Assembly: GCA_021734075.1 (NCBI GenBank)
Contig: JAIPJW010000010.1
Span: 1-44,477 of the forward strand
Reading direction: 5' to 3'
Origin: Cephaloticoccus sp.
GTDB lineage: Bacteria; Verrucomicrobiota; Verrucomicrobiia; Opitutales; Opitutaceae
DNA: 44,477 nucleotides
In this document: in pieces, positions 8,896 to 16,547 of the stretch
Position numbering within the stretch: position 1 is the first letter of the stretch
How the letters are laid out: each line of letters starts with the position of its first letter
Program-made: the position numbers and the translations under genes
The notes under the pieces: generated by a model
Told to the model about the DNA's origin: nothing
What the model saw: the letters and a program-made list of their open reading frames with translations, nothing else
Database searches by the model: none

Positions 8896-9645
8896 TTACA
8901 TCCGGCCGATCTGCCCCACGGTCAATCCTCCATCCACCACCACGACCTGACCGACAACGTAGGCGGAGGCGGCCGAGAGCAGGAATACCGCCGTGCCAGC
9001 GCAATCCTCCGGCTCGCCCAGACGCTTCAGCAGGATCTTTTTTTCGTAGTGCTTGGCCTTGTCGCCAAACCCCAGCGCCGAGGTCAGGGGCGTGCGGATC
9101 AATCCGGGGGCCAGTCCGTTGACCCGGATGCCGTGCTCCACCAGCGCCTGGGCCAGACTGCGGGTCATCATCACCAGGGCACCCTTTGAACTGTCGTAGG
9201 CCGTGGAGTCTTCTTCCGACTGGAACCCGTTCGTCGACGAAACCAGCACCATCGCCCCCGGGCGCTGCCGCGCGATCAATTCCTTGGCGAAGGCCTGACA
9301 GAGAAAATACGTCGCCCGCACATTGAGGTTCATGGTCTTGTCCCAGGTCGCCGCATCCATCTCGAGAAAAGGCTTGTCGAAAAAACTGCCCGCATTGGCC
9401 ACCAGCAGGTCAAGGTTGGGTTTGGCCGCAAAGGCATCGGCGACCAGTTGCGCCCCCGCCGTGGGATCGAGCAGGTCGCCCTGCACGAACGCGCTGCCGG
9501 CCGGCATGTTTTCGGGCCGGGCCGTGTTGCCGTGGAACACGACCTGGGCCCCGGCTTCGTGGAGACCCAGGGCAATGGCGTGCCCGATCCCCTTGGAGGA
9601 GCCGGTGACCAGGGCGGCGTTATTCGCGAGTGAGAATGCTTTCAT
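8896..9645 (-). CDS. SDR family NAD(P)-dependent oxidoreductase
   Basis: This 249-residue protein is a classical short-chain dehydrogenase/reductase. It has the TGSSKGIG dinucleotide-binding motif, LVANAG (the NAG motif), a catalytic Ser in VLVSSTNGF and the active-site Tyr/Lys in AYDSSKGALVM. It ends with VVVDGGLTVG, as in 3-oxoacyl-ACP-reductase-like SDRs. These enzymes oxidise or reduce a hydroxyl/keto group on small substrates in the cytosol. In this setting a sugar acid or hydroxy acid is more likely than a fatty acyl-ACP, because no fatty acid genes are nearby. Its start codon lies inside the 3' end of the amidohydrolase gene (26-bp overlap, 9620-9645), so the two are translationally coupled. 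Confidence 0.92.
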   Translation of the reverse strand: MKAFSLANNAALVTGSSKGIGHAIALGLHEAGAQVVFHGNTARPENMPAGSAFVQGDLLDPTAGAQLVADAFAAKPNLDLLVANAGSFFDKPFLEMDAATWDKTMNLNVRATYFLCQAFAKELIARQRPGAMVLVSSTNGFQSEEDSTAYDSSKGALVMMTRSLAQALVEHGIRVNGLAPGLIRTPLTSALGFGDKAKHYEKKILLKRLGEPEDCAGTAVFLLSAASAYVVGQVVVVDGGLTVGQIGRM

Positions 9646-10582
9646 CTTTTAATTGGAGCAGGTGGAGCAGGTTGTCCTGCGTGACGGCGGGTTTGAGCGC
9701 GGCGGGCAAGGCGTGCACGCAGGCCAGTTCATCCGCATAGGTGCTGATCAGCGAATACTGGGAGTCCACGTAACTTTGAAACGGCGTGTCGGAACCCCAG
9801 ATCAATTTGGTCGGGTAGGTCTCGGCCAGGGCCCGCAACACGGCCGTCGGGTCGCGGTAGTCGGCATCAAAACGCCGCGCCGCGGTCGCCACGTTGGGCA
9901 TCCCCAGCCCCACGCATTCGCAATGGATGCGATGGGCCGAGCAATCGAACCACGTGTTGGGCAAGGCCGCCACCCGGACGAGGCATTCCCGGTCAAAGCG
10001 ACACGAATGGGCGAGACAGAACCGGACGTTCGGCGTGGCCTCCGCGACCTTGAGAATGCTCGACGCTTGGGACCAGGTGTCCTCCGGCGCGACGCTGGAG
10101 TGAATGATGAAAGGGAGATTGAATTCCTCGGCGAACTCCAAAAATCCCCGGCCCGGCCCCAACAACGCCAGCACATCGGACTTGATGATCGTGGCCTGGA
10201 TCTTGAGTCCATGAAAGGGATACTTCGCCTTCAGCTCCCGCAATTTCTTCAGCTGGGCGGCCGGCTCCCGCAGGGGATCGAGAATCGCAAACGGCAGCAC
10301 GTGCCGGCCCAGACGGGGATAAAGTTCATAGACCTCGCGCAGCATGCGCTCGTTCTCAAAGGCATAGGGCACGGCCTCGAGCCCTCCCGGCACAAACTCG
10401 CCGCGCCGCATCGCCGCCACGTCAAAGGTAAGATTGCTCACCATCGGAAACACCACCCAGCGATCCACGCCACAGTGGCGACCCTCGGTCACCAGCGCCG
10501 GCAAATCCTGCGAATACGGATGATAACCGTTGAGATAGAAAAACAGATCCACGCCGAGGTGATTGTGGCAATCGATGATCAT
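9620..10582 (-). CDS. Amidohydrolase-2 family TIM-barrel hydrolase
   Basis: This 320-residue protein begins with MIIDCHNHLG, the HxH metal-binding motif of the amidohydrolase superfamily on strand 1. Further family points are FHGLKIQATI, FIIHSSV, FCLAHSCRF and LIWGSDTPF, whose final Asp is the strand-8 catalytic residue. Amidohydrolase-2 members are lactonases, decarboxylases or hydratases of sugar acids and aromatic acids. The reading frame extends 12 codons further upstream, but that extension would run through the 14-bp palindrome at 10601-10614. The ATG at 10582 is therefore chosen: it begins the protein exactly at the metal motif and leaves the operator untranslated. It is the first gene of the leftward arm. 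A lactonase role is inference. Confidence 0.88.
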   Translation of the reverse strand: MIIDCHNHLGVDLFFYLNGYHPYSQDLPALVTEGRHCGVDRWVVFPMVSNLTFDVAAMRRGEFVPGGLEAVPYAFENERMLREVYELYPRLGRHVLPFAILDPLREPAAQLKKLRELKAKYPFHGLKIQATIIKSDVLALLGPGRGFLEFAEEFNLPFIIHSSVAPEDTWSQASSILKVAEATPNVRFCLAHSCRFDRECLVRVAALPNTWFDCSAHRIHCECVGLGMPNVATAARRFDADYRDPTAVLRALAETYPTKLIWGSDTPFQSYVDSQYSLISTYADELACVHALPAALKPAVTQDNLLHLLQLKDESILTRE

Positions 10583-10583
10583 A

Positions 10584-10611
10584 TTGCTATTTTGTTTGAC
10601 GGAACTATAGT
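10584..10611 (+). promoter_or_regulatory. Candidate iclR promoter overlapping the operator
   Basis: TTGCTA (10584-10589) and TATAGT (10606-10611) are spaced 16 bp apart and would give a short leader before the iclR ATG at 10646. The TATAGT hexamer lies inside the palindrome. Since the palindrome core reads TATAGT on both strands, an equivalent -10 exists for the leftward arm, though no good -35 is seen there. The prediction rests on similarity to sigma-70 consensus only. Confidence 0.35.
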
Positions 10612-10614
10612 TCC
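10601..10614. promoter_or_regulatory. Perfect palindromic operator, probable IclR site
   Basis: GGAACTATAGTTCC is a perfect 14-bp inverted repeat in the 63-bp gap between the divergent amidohydrolase gene (ATG at 10582) and iclR (ATG at 10646). IclR-family regulators typically bind short GGAA...TTCC-type palindromes next to their own gene. The site lies close to both starts and covers a TATAGT hexamer, so binding could repress both arms. The palindrome is seen directly; the assignment to this regulator is inferred. Confidence 0.72.
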
Positions 10615-10645
10615 ACATTGTGAAATTAGATGTAAAGCATTTTTC

Positions 10646-11392
10646 ATGAGTATCGCCGTCCTAGACAAAGCCTTTTCGATTCTCGAAGTGTTGGCCCGCA
10701 CCGGTCGCGCCTTGAGTCTGGCAGAGCTGGCCGAGGAAGGCCGGTTGCCGAAGCCCACGGTTCATCGGATTCTGCGCAGCCTGCGCGATCTGGGCTACGT
10801 GACCCCTGCGGGGACCCGCGGTAGTTACAAACTTTCGGAGCGCTTGAGCTCCCTGCGGGAACATGGTCGCGATGCTGCGTTGCGCGCCCGGGCCCAGCCT
10901 TTGATCGATGCACTGCACCAACGCTTCGACGAAACAGTCAACCTCGGCGTGCTTGAGGGCATTTACATTCGTTATGCGCACGTAACGGAAACCGCCCAAG
11001 CCTTGCGCTGGATCGTAAAGCCCGGCGCCCGCGATCTTTTTCACACCACCGCCCTTGGCCGAGCCATCGTGGCCAACCTGCCCGACGAGCAACAGTCTCG
11101 TCTCGTCACCAAAGCCTGCGCCACGCTGCCCGCGCGCGGGCGCAAAGCCGCCCGATTGCTCCTCGAGCAGGAACTCGCGGCCACGCGAGCCCGGGGTTGC
11201 GCCCTGGAAGAAGAAGAGACCGTCGCCGGAGTGGCCTGTGTCGCGATCTCGCTCGTCTCTTTCGATGAACTGCTCGCCGGCATCAGTGTATCCGTGCCGG
11301 TGAATCGTTTCCCCGCTGATCGACGCGACACCCTCATCTCAGCCATGCGCCAACTCAGCCACGGCGCAACGGCTCATCAGGCCCACGCCTGA
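10646..11392 (+). CDS. IclR family transcriptional regulator
   Basis: This 248-residue protein has an N-terminal winged helix-turn-helix (residues about 5-65: LDKAFSILEVLARTGRALSLAELAEEGRLPKP split over the helices, then TVHRILRSLRDLGYV) and a C-terminal IclR effector domain (TALGRAIVANLP, GCALEEEETVAGVACVAISL). Such proteins are usually dimeric repressors of catabolic genes that release DNA when a pathway intermediate binds. The reading frame stays open far upstream (to 9653), but that part is only the antisense of the amidohydrolase gene. The ATG at 10646 gives the normal length (about 250 residues) and starts at the HTH. It lies 31 bp after the palindrome at 10601-10614, suggesting autoregulation and control of both divergent arms. 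Confidence 0.93.
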   Translation: MSIAVLDKAFSILEVLARTGRALSLAELAEEGRLPKPTVHRILRSLRDLGYVTPAGTRGSYKLSERLSSLREHGRDAALRARAQPLIDALHQRFDETVNLGVLEGIYIRYAHVTETAQALRWIVKPGARDLFHTTALGRAIVANLPDEQQSRLVTKACATLPARGRKAARLLLEQELAATRARGCALEEEETVAGVACVAISLVSFDELLAGISVSVPVNRFPADRRDTLISAMRQLSHGATAHQAHA

Positions 11393-11436
11393 ACGAACTC
11401 CCATCTCCGATCTCCTAACTTCGAACTCCGATCACC

Positions 11437-12780
11437 ATGCCCGCAACCTTCACCAAATCCAAAGAACTTTTCGCCCGTGCACAAAACAGTATCGCCGGCG
11501 GTATCAACAGTGGCATCCGCAAAATGGAACAGCCGGTGCCGATCTATTTTGCAAAAGGTTCCGGCCCGCGTATCTGGGATGTCGATGGCAACGAAACCAT
11601 CGACTACCAACTCGGCCAGGGAGCCCTGCTCTACGGTCACGCTCCCGCCGGACTCGCCGACGCGATCGGCGCCCAAGCCAAACTTGGCATTCACTGGGCC
11701 GCCCAATGCCAACTCGAAATCGAGGTCGCCGAACGCATCCAGTCCATGATCCCCTCGGTTGATCTGGTGCGATTCAACAACAGTGCCACCGAGTCCGTCA
11801 TGGCCGCATTTCGCCTCGCCCGCGCCACGACTGGTCGGCCAAAGATCTTCCGTTTCGAGGGGCACTATCACGGCTGGGGTGACGAGGGCCTGGTCGGTTT
11901 TGCCAATCCTCCGGCCACCTGGACGGAAGATGACGAGCTTCCCCGCACGCACCCGAGCAAGGGCATCATCCCCGAGGTCACGGAACATTTCGTGCTCTCC
12001 AAATGGAACGACGCCGCCCATCTGCAGCGCACGGTGGACAAATATCGCGGTCAGCTCGCCGCGATCATCTTCGAACCCGCGCTTTGCAACACCTGCTGCA
12101 TCGAACCGGTCGAGGGTTTCATGGCCAGGATCCGCGAGCTTTGCGACCGCGACGGCATCATGATGATCGCCGATGAGACCATCACCGGCTTTCGCTTCGG
12201 CGCGTCCTGCGCCCAGGGTTTCTACGGGTTCAAGCCCGACCTGACAATTCTCGGCAAGGCGATCGGCGGCGGCACGCCGTTCGCCGCAATCGGCGGCACG
12301 AAAGCCGCCATGGCCAAGATTATTTCCGGCGAATCCATCCACGCCGGCACGCTCAACGCCAATCCGCTCTGTCTGGCCGCGAGCAAGTGGTGCCTCGATG
12401 AAATCATCAACCGGGGGGACACTCATCCCGCCGGCACCATCGCCTTGGGCCAACGGCTCATGTCCGGTTTGTCTGAACTCGCCCGGAAGCATGATCTTCC
12501 GATGCGACCTCAGGGGCCCGGCCTCGCGTTTCACACCGTCATGCTCAAGCCCGGCGCCGCCGAGGGTCCGGTCATGAACTACCGCGACTATGTGACGCGC
12601 CACGACGCCCCCCGCTGGGCGCATCTGCGGTTGATGTTGCTCGAGGAGGGCGTCCGCGCCATCGAGCGCGGCCTCTGGTCCATCAGCACCACCCACACCG
12701 ATCGGGACATTGACGACACTCTGGCGCGGGCCGCTGTGGCCTTCGCCCGCCACGCCGCCGAATGGAAACCCGCCGTATGA
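11437..12780 (+). CDS. Class III aminotransferase, glutamate-1-semialdehyde aminomutase-like
   Basis: This 447-residue protein is a PLP-dependent class III aminotransferase of the glutamate-1-semialdehyde 2,1-aminomutase branch. It shows IWDVDGNETIDY, the FHGHYHGW-like FEGHYHGWGDE, VRFNNSATESVMAAFRLAR, MMIADETITGFRFG and the PLP lysine in TILGKAIGGGTPF (K274). In a catabolic locus such HemL-like proteins usually act on other amines or amino acids rather than in tetrapyrrole synthesis. No hem genes are near. It lies 44 bp behind iclR and begins the rightward arm with the M81 and RidA genes. RidA removes reactive enamines, which fits a pathway with PLP chemistry. The actual amine donor or acceptor is unknown. 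Confidence 0.9.
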   Translation: MPATFTKSKELFARAQNSIAGGINSGIRKMEQPVPIYFAKGSGPRIWDVDGNETIDYQLGQGALLYGHAPAGLADAIGAQAKLGIHWAAQCQLEIEVAERIQSMIPSVDLVRFNNSATESVMAAFRLARATTGRPKIFRFEGHYHGWGDEGLVGFANPPATWTEDDELPRTHPSKGIIPEVTEHFVLSKWNDAAHLQRTVDKYRGQLAAIIFEPALCNTCCIEPVEGFMARIRELCDRDGIMMIADETITGFRFGASCAQGFYGFKPDLTILGKAIGGGTPFAAIGGTKAAMAKIISGESIHAGTLNANPLCLAASKWCLDEIINRGDTHPAGTIALGQRLMSGLSELARKHDLPMRPQGPGLAFHTVMLKPGAAEGPVMNYRDYVTRHDAPRWAHLRLMLLEEGVRAIERGLWSISTTHTDRDIDDTLARAAVAFARHAAEWKPAV

Positions 12781-12805
12781 TCGGATGCTGGTTCCAACCC
12801 TCCAC

Positions 12806-12834
12806 GGTAGGGCCGCACCTTGGTGCGGCCAAGG
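12806..12834. repeat. TAGGG hairpin repeat, copy 1a
   Basis: GGTAGG leads into a perfect stem, GGCCGCACC (12811-12819) and GGTGCGGCC (12822-12830), with a 2-base loop. It belongs to the same dispersed family as the elements at 12874-12947, 23735-23819, 43158-43185 and 44412-44477. Confidence 0.75.
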
Positions 12835-12873
12835 CACCAACCAAGGTCGGGCCCTGCAATACATACCTCTCAT

Positions 12874-12947
12874 GTAGGGCGGGGTCGCTGACCCCACCAA
12901 CGCTATCATCAATTTCAAAGACGGGATCAGGCGATCCCGCCCCACAA
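12874..12947. repeat. Paired TAGGG hairpin repeat, copy 1b
   Basis: This 74-bp element has nearly inverted ends (TGTAGGGCGGG and CCCGCCCCACA) and two hairpins: GGGGTC-GCT-GACCCC (12881-12895) and CGGGATC-AGGC-GATCCCG (12922-12939). It fills the gap between the aminotransferase and M81 genes. The paired inverted layout resembles bacterial interspersed mosaic (REP-pair) elements. Confidence 0.75.
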
Positions 12948-12955
12948 ATCATCCC

Positions 12956-14464
12956 ATGAAGCCCCGCATTCTCTTCGCCGGATTTTTTCACGAGACGCAC
13001 ACCTTTCTCGATGAGACCACCGGCTGGCGGGATTTCCAGGTCAGCCGTGACGACGAGATTCTGGCCAAGCTGGGCGATGCCTCCCCCACCGATGGGTTTT
13101 TGAGTGCGGCCCAAGCGCACGGGTTTGCAGTCATCCCCACCATCGACGCCCGGGCCACACCAAGTGGCATGGTTGAAGATGAGGTTTTTGATACGTTCTG
13201 GCAGGAATTTGTGGCCCGTGCCCAACCAGCCCTCGCCGCCGGAGTCGATGCCATTTATCTGGTGTTGCACGGGGCCATGGCCACGCAGTCGCTCTCCGAT
13301 CCCGAGGGTGAACTCCTCCTGCGCATCCGCGCTTTGCCCGGCGCGAAAGACGTGCCGATTTTCGGTGTGTTTGACCTGCATGCCAACCTGAGCGCCCGCA
13401 TGTGCCAGCTGGCCAACGGGCTTGTGGCCTACCGGGAAAATCCCCACACGGATTCGCGGGAAAGTGCCGCGCGGGCCACGGATCTGATGGCCCGGGCACT
13501 GCGGGAAAAAACCCCGGTGCGCATGGGTTGGTGCCGCTTGCCCATCGTCTGGGCACCACCGGCCACCGGCACCGCCACCGATCCGGTGCTTTCGCTGGAA
13601 CGCTTTGCCCGCGAACTGGAAGATTCCCAGCCCGGGATCTGGGCCTGCAACATCGTGCCCGGATTTTCTTTCGGCGACACCCCCGACACCGGCGTCTCGA
13701 TCAGCGTGATTTACACCGGAGAGGCCGGGGCCGCCCGGACTCACTTGCAGCGGGGGGCCGAACTGGCCTGGTCCCTGCGCGAACGGGGCCACGTAAGCTA
13801 CGCGACGGTCGATGAGGTGGTTGGAACCCTGCCCGCCGATGCGCCCGGCCCGATCATCCTCGTGGAACCCGCCGACAATATCGGTGGGGGCGCGCCCGGG
13901 GATTGCACCGGAGTCCTGCGGTCTTTGTTGCAGCACCAGGTTGCGCATGCGCTGGTGGCGATCAACGACCCGGCGGCCGTTGCCGCCTTGGCCGACGCCG
14001 CCGTCGGGACCAAGCGCACCTTGGCGATCGGGGGCAAGGGTTCACGACTCGATCCCGGACCCGTCGAACTCGAGGTGGAGTTTGTTTCACGCAGCGACGG
14101 CCATTTCGAATTGGAGGACAAGCACAGCCACCTTGCCTCCATGAACGGCCTGCACATCAGCATGGGCCCTTGTGCGGTCGTGCGCAGCGGTGGTGTCACC
14201 ATTCTCCTCACCAGCCGCAAGACCCCGCCGTTCGACCTGGGCCAGTATCGGAGCCAGGGCTTGGAGCCGACGGATTTTGCCGTCATCGGGGTAAAGGCGG
14301 CCGTCGCGCATCGCCGCGCCTACGATCCGATCATGCACGCCACCCACTACGTCGACACCGCGGGCCCGTGCAGCAGCAATCCCGCCGCCTTTCCCTGGCG
14401 CAAACTCACCCGGCCCATTTACCCGCTCGATCCCATCACGGAACCCAATTTCACCTTCGCATGA
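12956..14464 (+). CDS. M81 family metallohydrolase (MlrC-like)
   Basis: This 502-residue protein is an MlrC (microcystinase)-family metalloprotein. The N-terminal half contains FAGFFHETHTF, VLHGAMAT and the zinc-binding FDLHANLS (Asp140, His142), followed by His164 in NPHTDSRE. The C-terminal half has LVEPADNIGGGAPGD and the closing segment THYVDTAGPCSSNP. The length is normal. The family hydrolyses peptide-like or amide bonds in unusual amino acid substrates. Outside microcystin degraders it occurs in amine catabolic loci next to RidA and amidohydrolases, as here. Microcystin itself is an unlikely substrate because mlrA and mlrB are absent. Its stop codon overlaps the RidA start (ATGA, 14461-14464), so the two proteins are made together. 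Confidence 0.9.
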   Translation: MKPRILFAGFFHETHTFLDETTGWRDFQVSRDDEILAKLGDASPTDGFLSAAQAHGFAVIPTIDARATPSGMVEDEVFDTFWQEFVARAQPALAAGVDAIYLVLHGAMATQSLSDPEGELLLRIRALPGAKDVPIFGVFDLHANLSARMCQLANGLVAYRENPHTDSRESAARATDLMARALREKTPVRMGWCRLPIVWAPPATGTATDPVLSLERFARELEDSQPGIWACNIVPGFSFGDTPDTGVSISVIYTGEAGAARTHLQRGAELAWSLRERGHVSYATVDEVVGTLPADAPGPIILVEPADNIGGGAPGDCTGVLRSLLQHQVAHALVAINDPAAVAALADAAVGTKRTLAIGGKGSRLDPGPVELEVEFVSRSDGHFELEDKHSHLASMNGLHISMGPCAVVRSGGVTILLTSRKTPPFDLGQYRSQGLEPTDFAVIGVKAAVAHRRAYDPIMHATHYVDTAGPCSSNPAAFPWRKLTRPIYPLDPITEPNFTFA

Positions 14465-14853
14465 ACAACCCAATCGTATCCTATCCGCGCGACGCCTCGA
14501 CCCCGGTCTCGCACCTTCCCTTCAGTCCCGCCGTGCGGGTGGGCGACCTGATCTTTGTCTCCGGCCAGGCCTCGGTCGACGCCACAGGCAAGATCATCTC
14601 GGCCTCCTTCGAGGAGGAATTTCGCCGCTCGGTGGAGAACCTGCGGGCGGTGCTCGAATCGGCCGGCAGTGACCTGGCGCACGTGGTGCAGACCCGCAAC
14701 TACATCCGCGACTCCGCCAACACCCCGCGCTTCAACGAGCTCTACCGCGAGTATTTTTCCGAGCCCTATCCGGCGCGCACCACCATCTCGGGTTGCCTGC
14801 CCCCGGTGCTGCACTATGAGATCGATTGCATCGCTGTGCCCAAGGTCGATTGA
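14461..14853 (+). CDS. RidA/YjgF family enamine deaminase
   Basis: This 130-residue protein belongs to the RidA/YER057c/UK114 family. It contains PFSPAVRVGDLIFVSGQAS near the N-terminus, the mid-segment VVQTRNYIRD and the C-terminal PARTTISGCLPPVLHYEIDCIA. The conserved Arg (ARTT) is the residue that holds the carboxylate of enamine/imine substrates in active RidA, so activity is plausible. The protein normally forms a trimer in the cytosol. The ATG at 14461 overlaps the M81 stop and gives the usual 125-130-residue length; longer in-frame extensions only read through the M81 gene. Its role here is probably to clear imine intermediates made by the PLP enzymes of this locus. Confidence 0.92.
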   Translation: MNNPIVSYPRDASTPVSHLPFSPAVRVGDLIFVSGQASVDATGKIISASFEEEFRRSVENLRAVLESAGSDLAHVVQTRNYIRDSANTPRFNELYREYFSEPYPARTTISGCLPPVLHYEIDCIAVPKVD

Positions 14854-14890
14854 GCCGAGACAACTCAAACCACCCTTGAAGGTCGGTTGG

Positions 14891-16453
14891 TTATGGAAGG
14901 AAAGTGAGGGCAAATAATCGAGGATCCCGCCCACCCGCACGATTGAAATGGATGCGAATTCTTATCGTGCAGCCTGCAAGCTCACTCAATGCGTGATCAG
15001 TCCAGTCGACCTTCGTCTCCAAGCTACTCGCAATATTGGCCGATACCTTTCCGGCTTCAAAGCCCGGTAACGGCTTGAAGCGCTGATCGGTGATTTCGAA
15101 GCGCAACCCGCCGAAATCGTCGGCATTGGCTAAAAGTTGCGCGTGGCGCGGGAGCGTGATGGGCGTCATCCAGACCGCGCCGGCGGTCTGATCATGCGAC
15201 AGACCCAAGGCACCCCAACGATCCCGGGGGAGTTTGGCGAGTCCCACCCCACCCCAGTAGTTTTTCGCCCTGCTCCCCGGCTCTCCCAAGTATTGAAACT
15301 CCACGTTCAACCAGCGGCCGTGGTAGATCCATGTCTCCTCCCCCACGTTGAGAATGCTGTTGGTCTGGCAAAGGATGGTCGGATAATTGAAACCCGCGAC
15401 TGGGTTGGCGGGGGACTCTTCACTGCGGATAAAAGGTCGCCCTTTGACCACTTCATCAAAGTGCAAGCCGTCCTGACTGATGACCAAACCAAGATCACAA
15501 TTGGTGCCTCCCTCGCCCCAGTTGGGGACGCGCTGATGCCACATGCCATAGAGACCCACCGCGACATTACCCAACGAGGTAGCCCCCACGCCCAGATGCA
15601 CTTGAGTGTAAGCCCCACCCGCCATCCCGTGGGTGCCCCAGCCTGATCCTTCGGCCGGTTCCGCGGTCTTAAAGGAAGGGGCCGATTCGGAGAGCCAGTG
15701 ATCAAAGTCCGGAGATATCCACGCATAGCCCTGTCGCCCTTCCTGACGATCTCCCTCACCACGACTACTCACATGCGAGTTCACCACATACAATCCGTCG
15801 TGTTTGTAGAAGGATGCCAGTTCCGCAAATTTGTCTCCGGAAACCAGCCCTGACTTTTCCGCCCAGTGAATCCCATCCGGACTCGTGGCCGTGCGCACCA
15901 CCCAACGGCGCTCCACTCCCAATGCCTCTTTCAACTCGGCGGGCAATTGTTTGCCATAAACCATTTTGAAACGTCGTTCGGGATCAGGATCCTCTTCGTC
16001 ACGAATCACGGATACCCCCGAGCACTCCTGCGTGGGGTCGGGACCCAACGCGATGAGATTGTTGGCCCGGTTGCCGGCCCACTCCACCTGTCCAAGCTCG
16101 GGACGTGTCCAATTTTCGCCGTCGTTGCTTTCCGCGTAGCAGATGGGGCTGACTCCCATTTGCCCTTCCTCGCCGGCCCGGTGCACGGCGTAATACCACA
16201 TCCGAAAGCGGTCCCCCTCGCGTAGCACGGTGCCGTAGAAATGGGTGGCCAAGCTGTCCGGAGCCTGTGGATCCATCGAGGGCATCAGCACCGGTTGCGC
16301 GCGAATTTCTGGTTTCGTCAGATAGAGCGCCACGTTCTCCCGCAGGGGAAAGGCACGTTCATCAATTGCAAGCAACAGGGGGCGCGGAGTGGGCGGAGCT
16401 CCCGTGGCGGGTAATGCAAAGCATGCCGGGGAATTTGGGGTAGCGTCGGGCAT
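14891..16453 (-). CDS. Beta-propeller glycosidase-like protein (GH32/43/68-like)
   Basis: This 520-residue protein reads as a multi-blade propeller of the GH43/GH32-like kind. Repeated blade signatures include GDRFRMWYYAV, ESNDGENWTRPELG, TSPDGIHWAEK, ISQDGLHFDEV and EETWIYHGRW. The last ~100 residues (RFEITDQRFKPLPGFEAG, SELAGCTIRIRIHF) look like a beta-sandwich module. ATG at 16453 is preferred over 16480 because the extra nine residues have no family look; this choice is uncertain. No signal peptide is seen. Proteins of this type are common in Verrucomicrobiota and Planctomycetota catabolic loci and are mostly uncharacterised; a role on sugar substrates is inferred. It converges with ridA and is somewhat less GC-rich than its neighbours. 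Confidence 0.65.
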   Translation of the reverse strand: MPDATPNSPACFALPATGAPPTPRPLLLAIDERAFPLRENVALYLTKPEIRAQPVLMPSMDPQAPDSLATHFYGTVLREGDRFRMWYYAVHRAGEEGQMGVSPICYAESNDGENWTRPELGQVEWAGNRANNLIALGPDPTQECSGVSVIRDEEDPDPERRFKMVYGKQLPAELKEALGVERRWVVRTATSPDGIHWAEKSGLVSGDKFAELASFYKHDGLYVVNSHVSSRGEGDRQEGRQGYAWISPDFDHWLSESAPSFKTAEPAEGSGWGTHGMAGGAYTQVHLGVGATSLGNVAVGLYGMWHQRVPNWGEGGTNCDLGLVISQDGLHFDEVVKGRPFIRSEESPANPVAGFNYPTILCQTNSILNVGEETWIYHGRWLNVEFQYLGEPGSRAKNYWGGVGLAKLPRDRWGALGLSHDQTAGAVWMTPITLPRHAQLLANADDFGGLRFEITDQRFKPLPGFEAGKVSANIASSLETKVDWTDHALSELAGCTIRIRIHFNRAGGRDPRLFALTFLP

Positions 16454-16547
16454 TATCTTCTGTGGGTTTGGGAAAAACAACCTGCCATCAAAGTCCCATT
16501 CCCATCGGGATGTCTTCGAGTGGTTAATATTTACTCGTCCAACGAAA

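Noticed and set aside
9653-10645. Upstream extension of the iclR reading frame
   Set aside because: It is antisense to the amidohydrolase gene and reads through the palindromic operator; iclR has a good start at 10646 with normal length.
11437-12780. hemL (tetrapyrrole synthesis)
   Set aside because: The family match is real, but placement behind iclR with M81 and RidA points to a catabolic aminotransferase.
11377-13948. Large minus-strand ORFs opposite the aminotransferase and M81 genes
   Set aside because: Both overlap genes with catalytic motifs on the plus strand, lack family signals and are typical GC-rich shadows.
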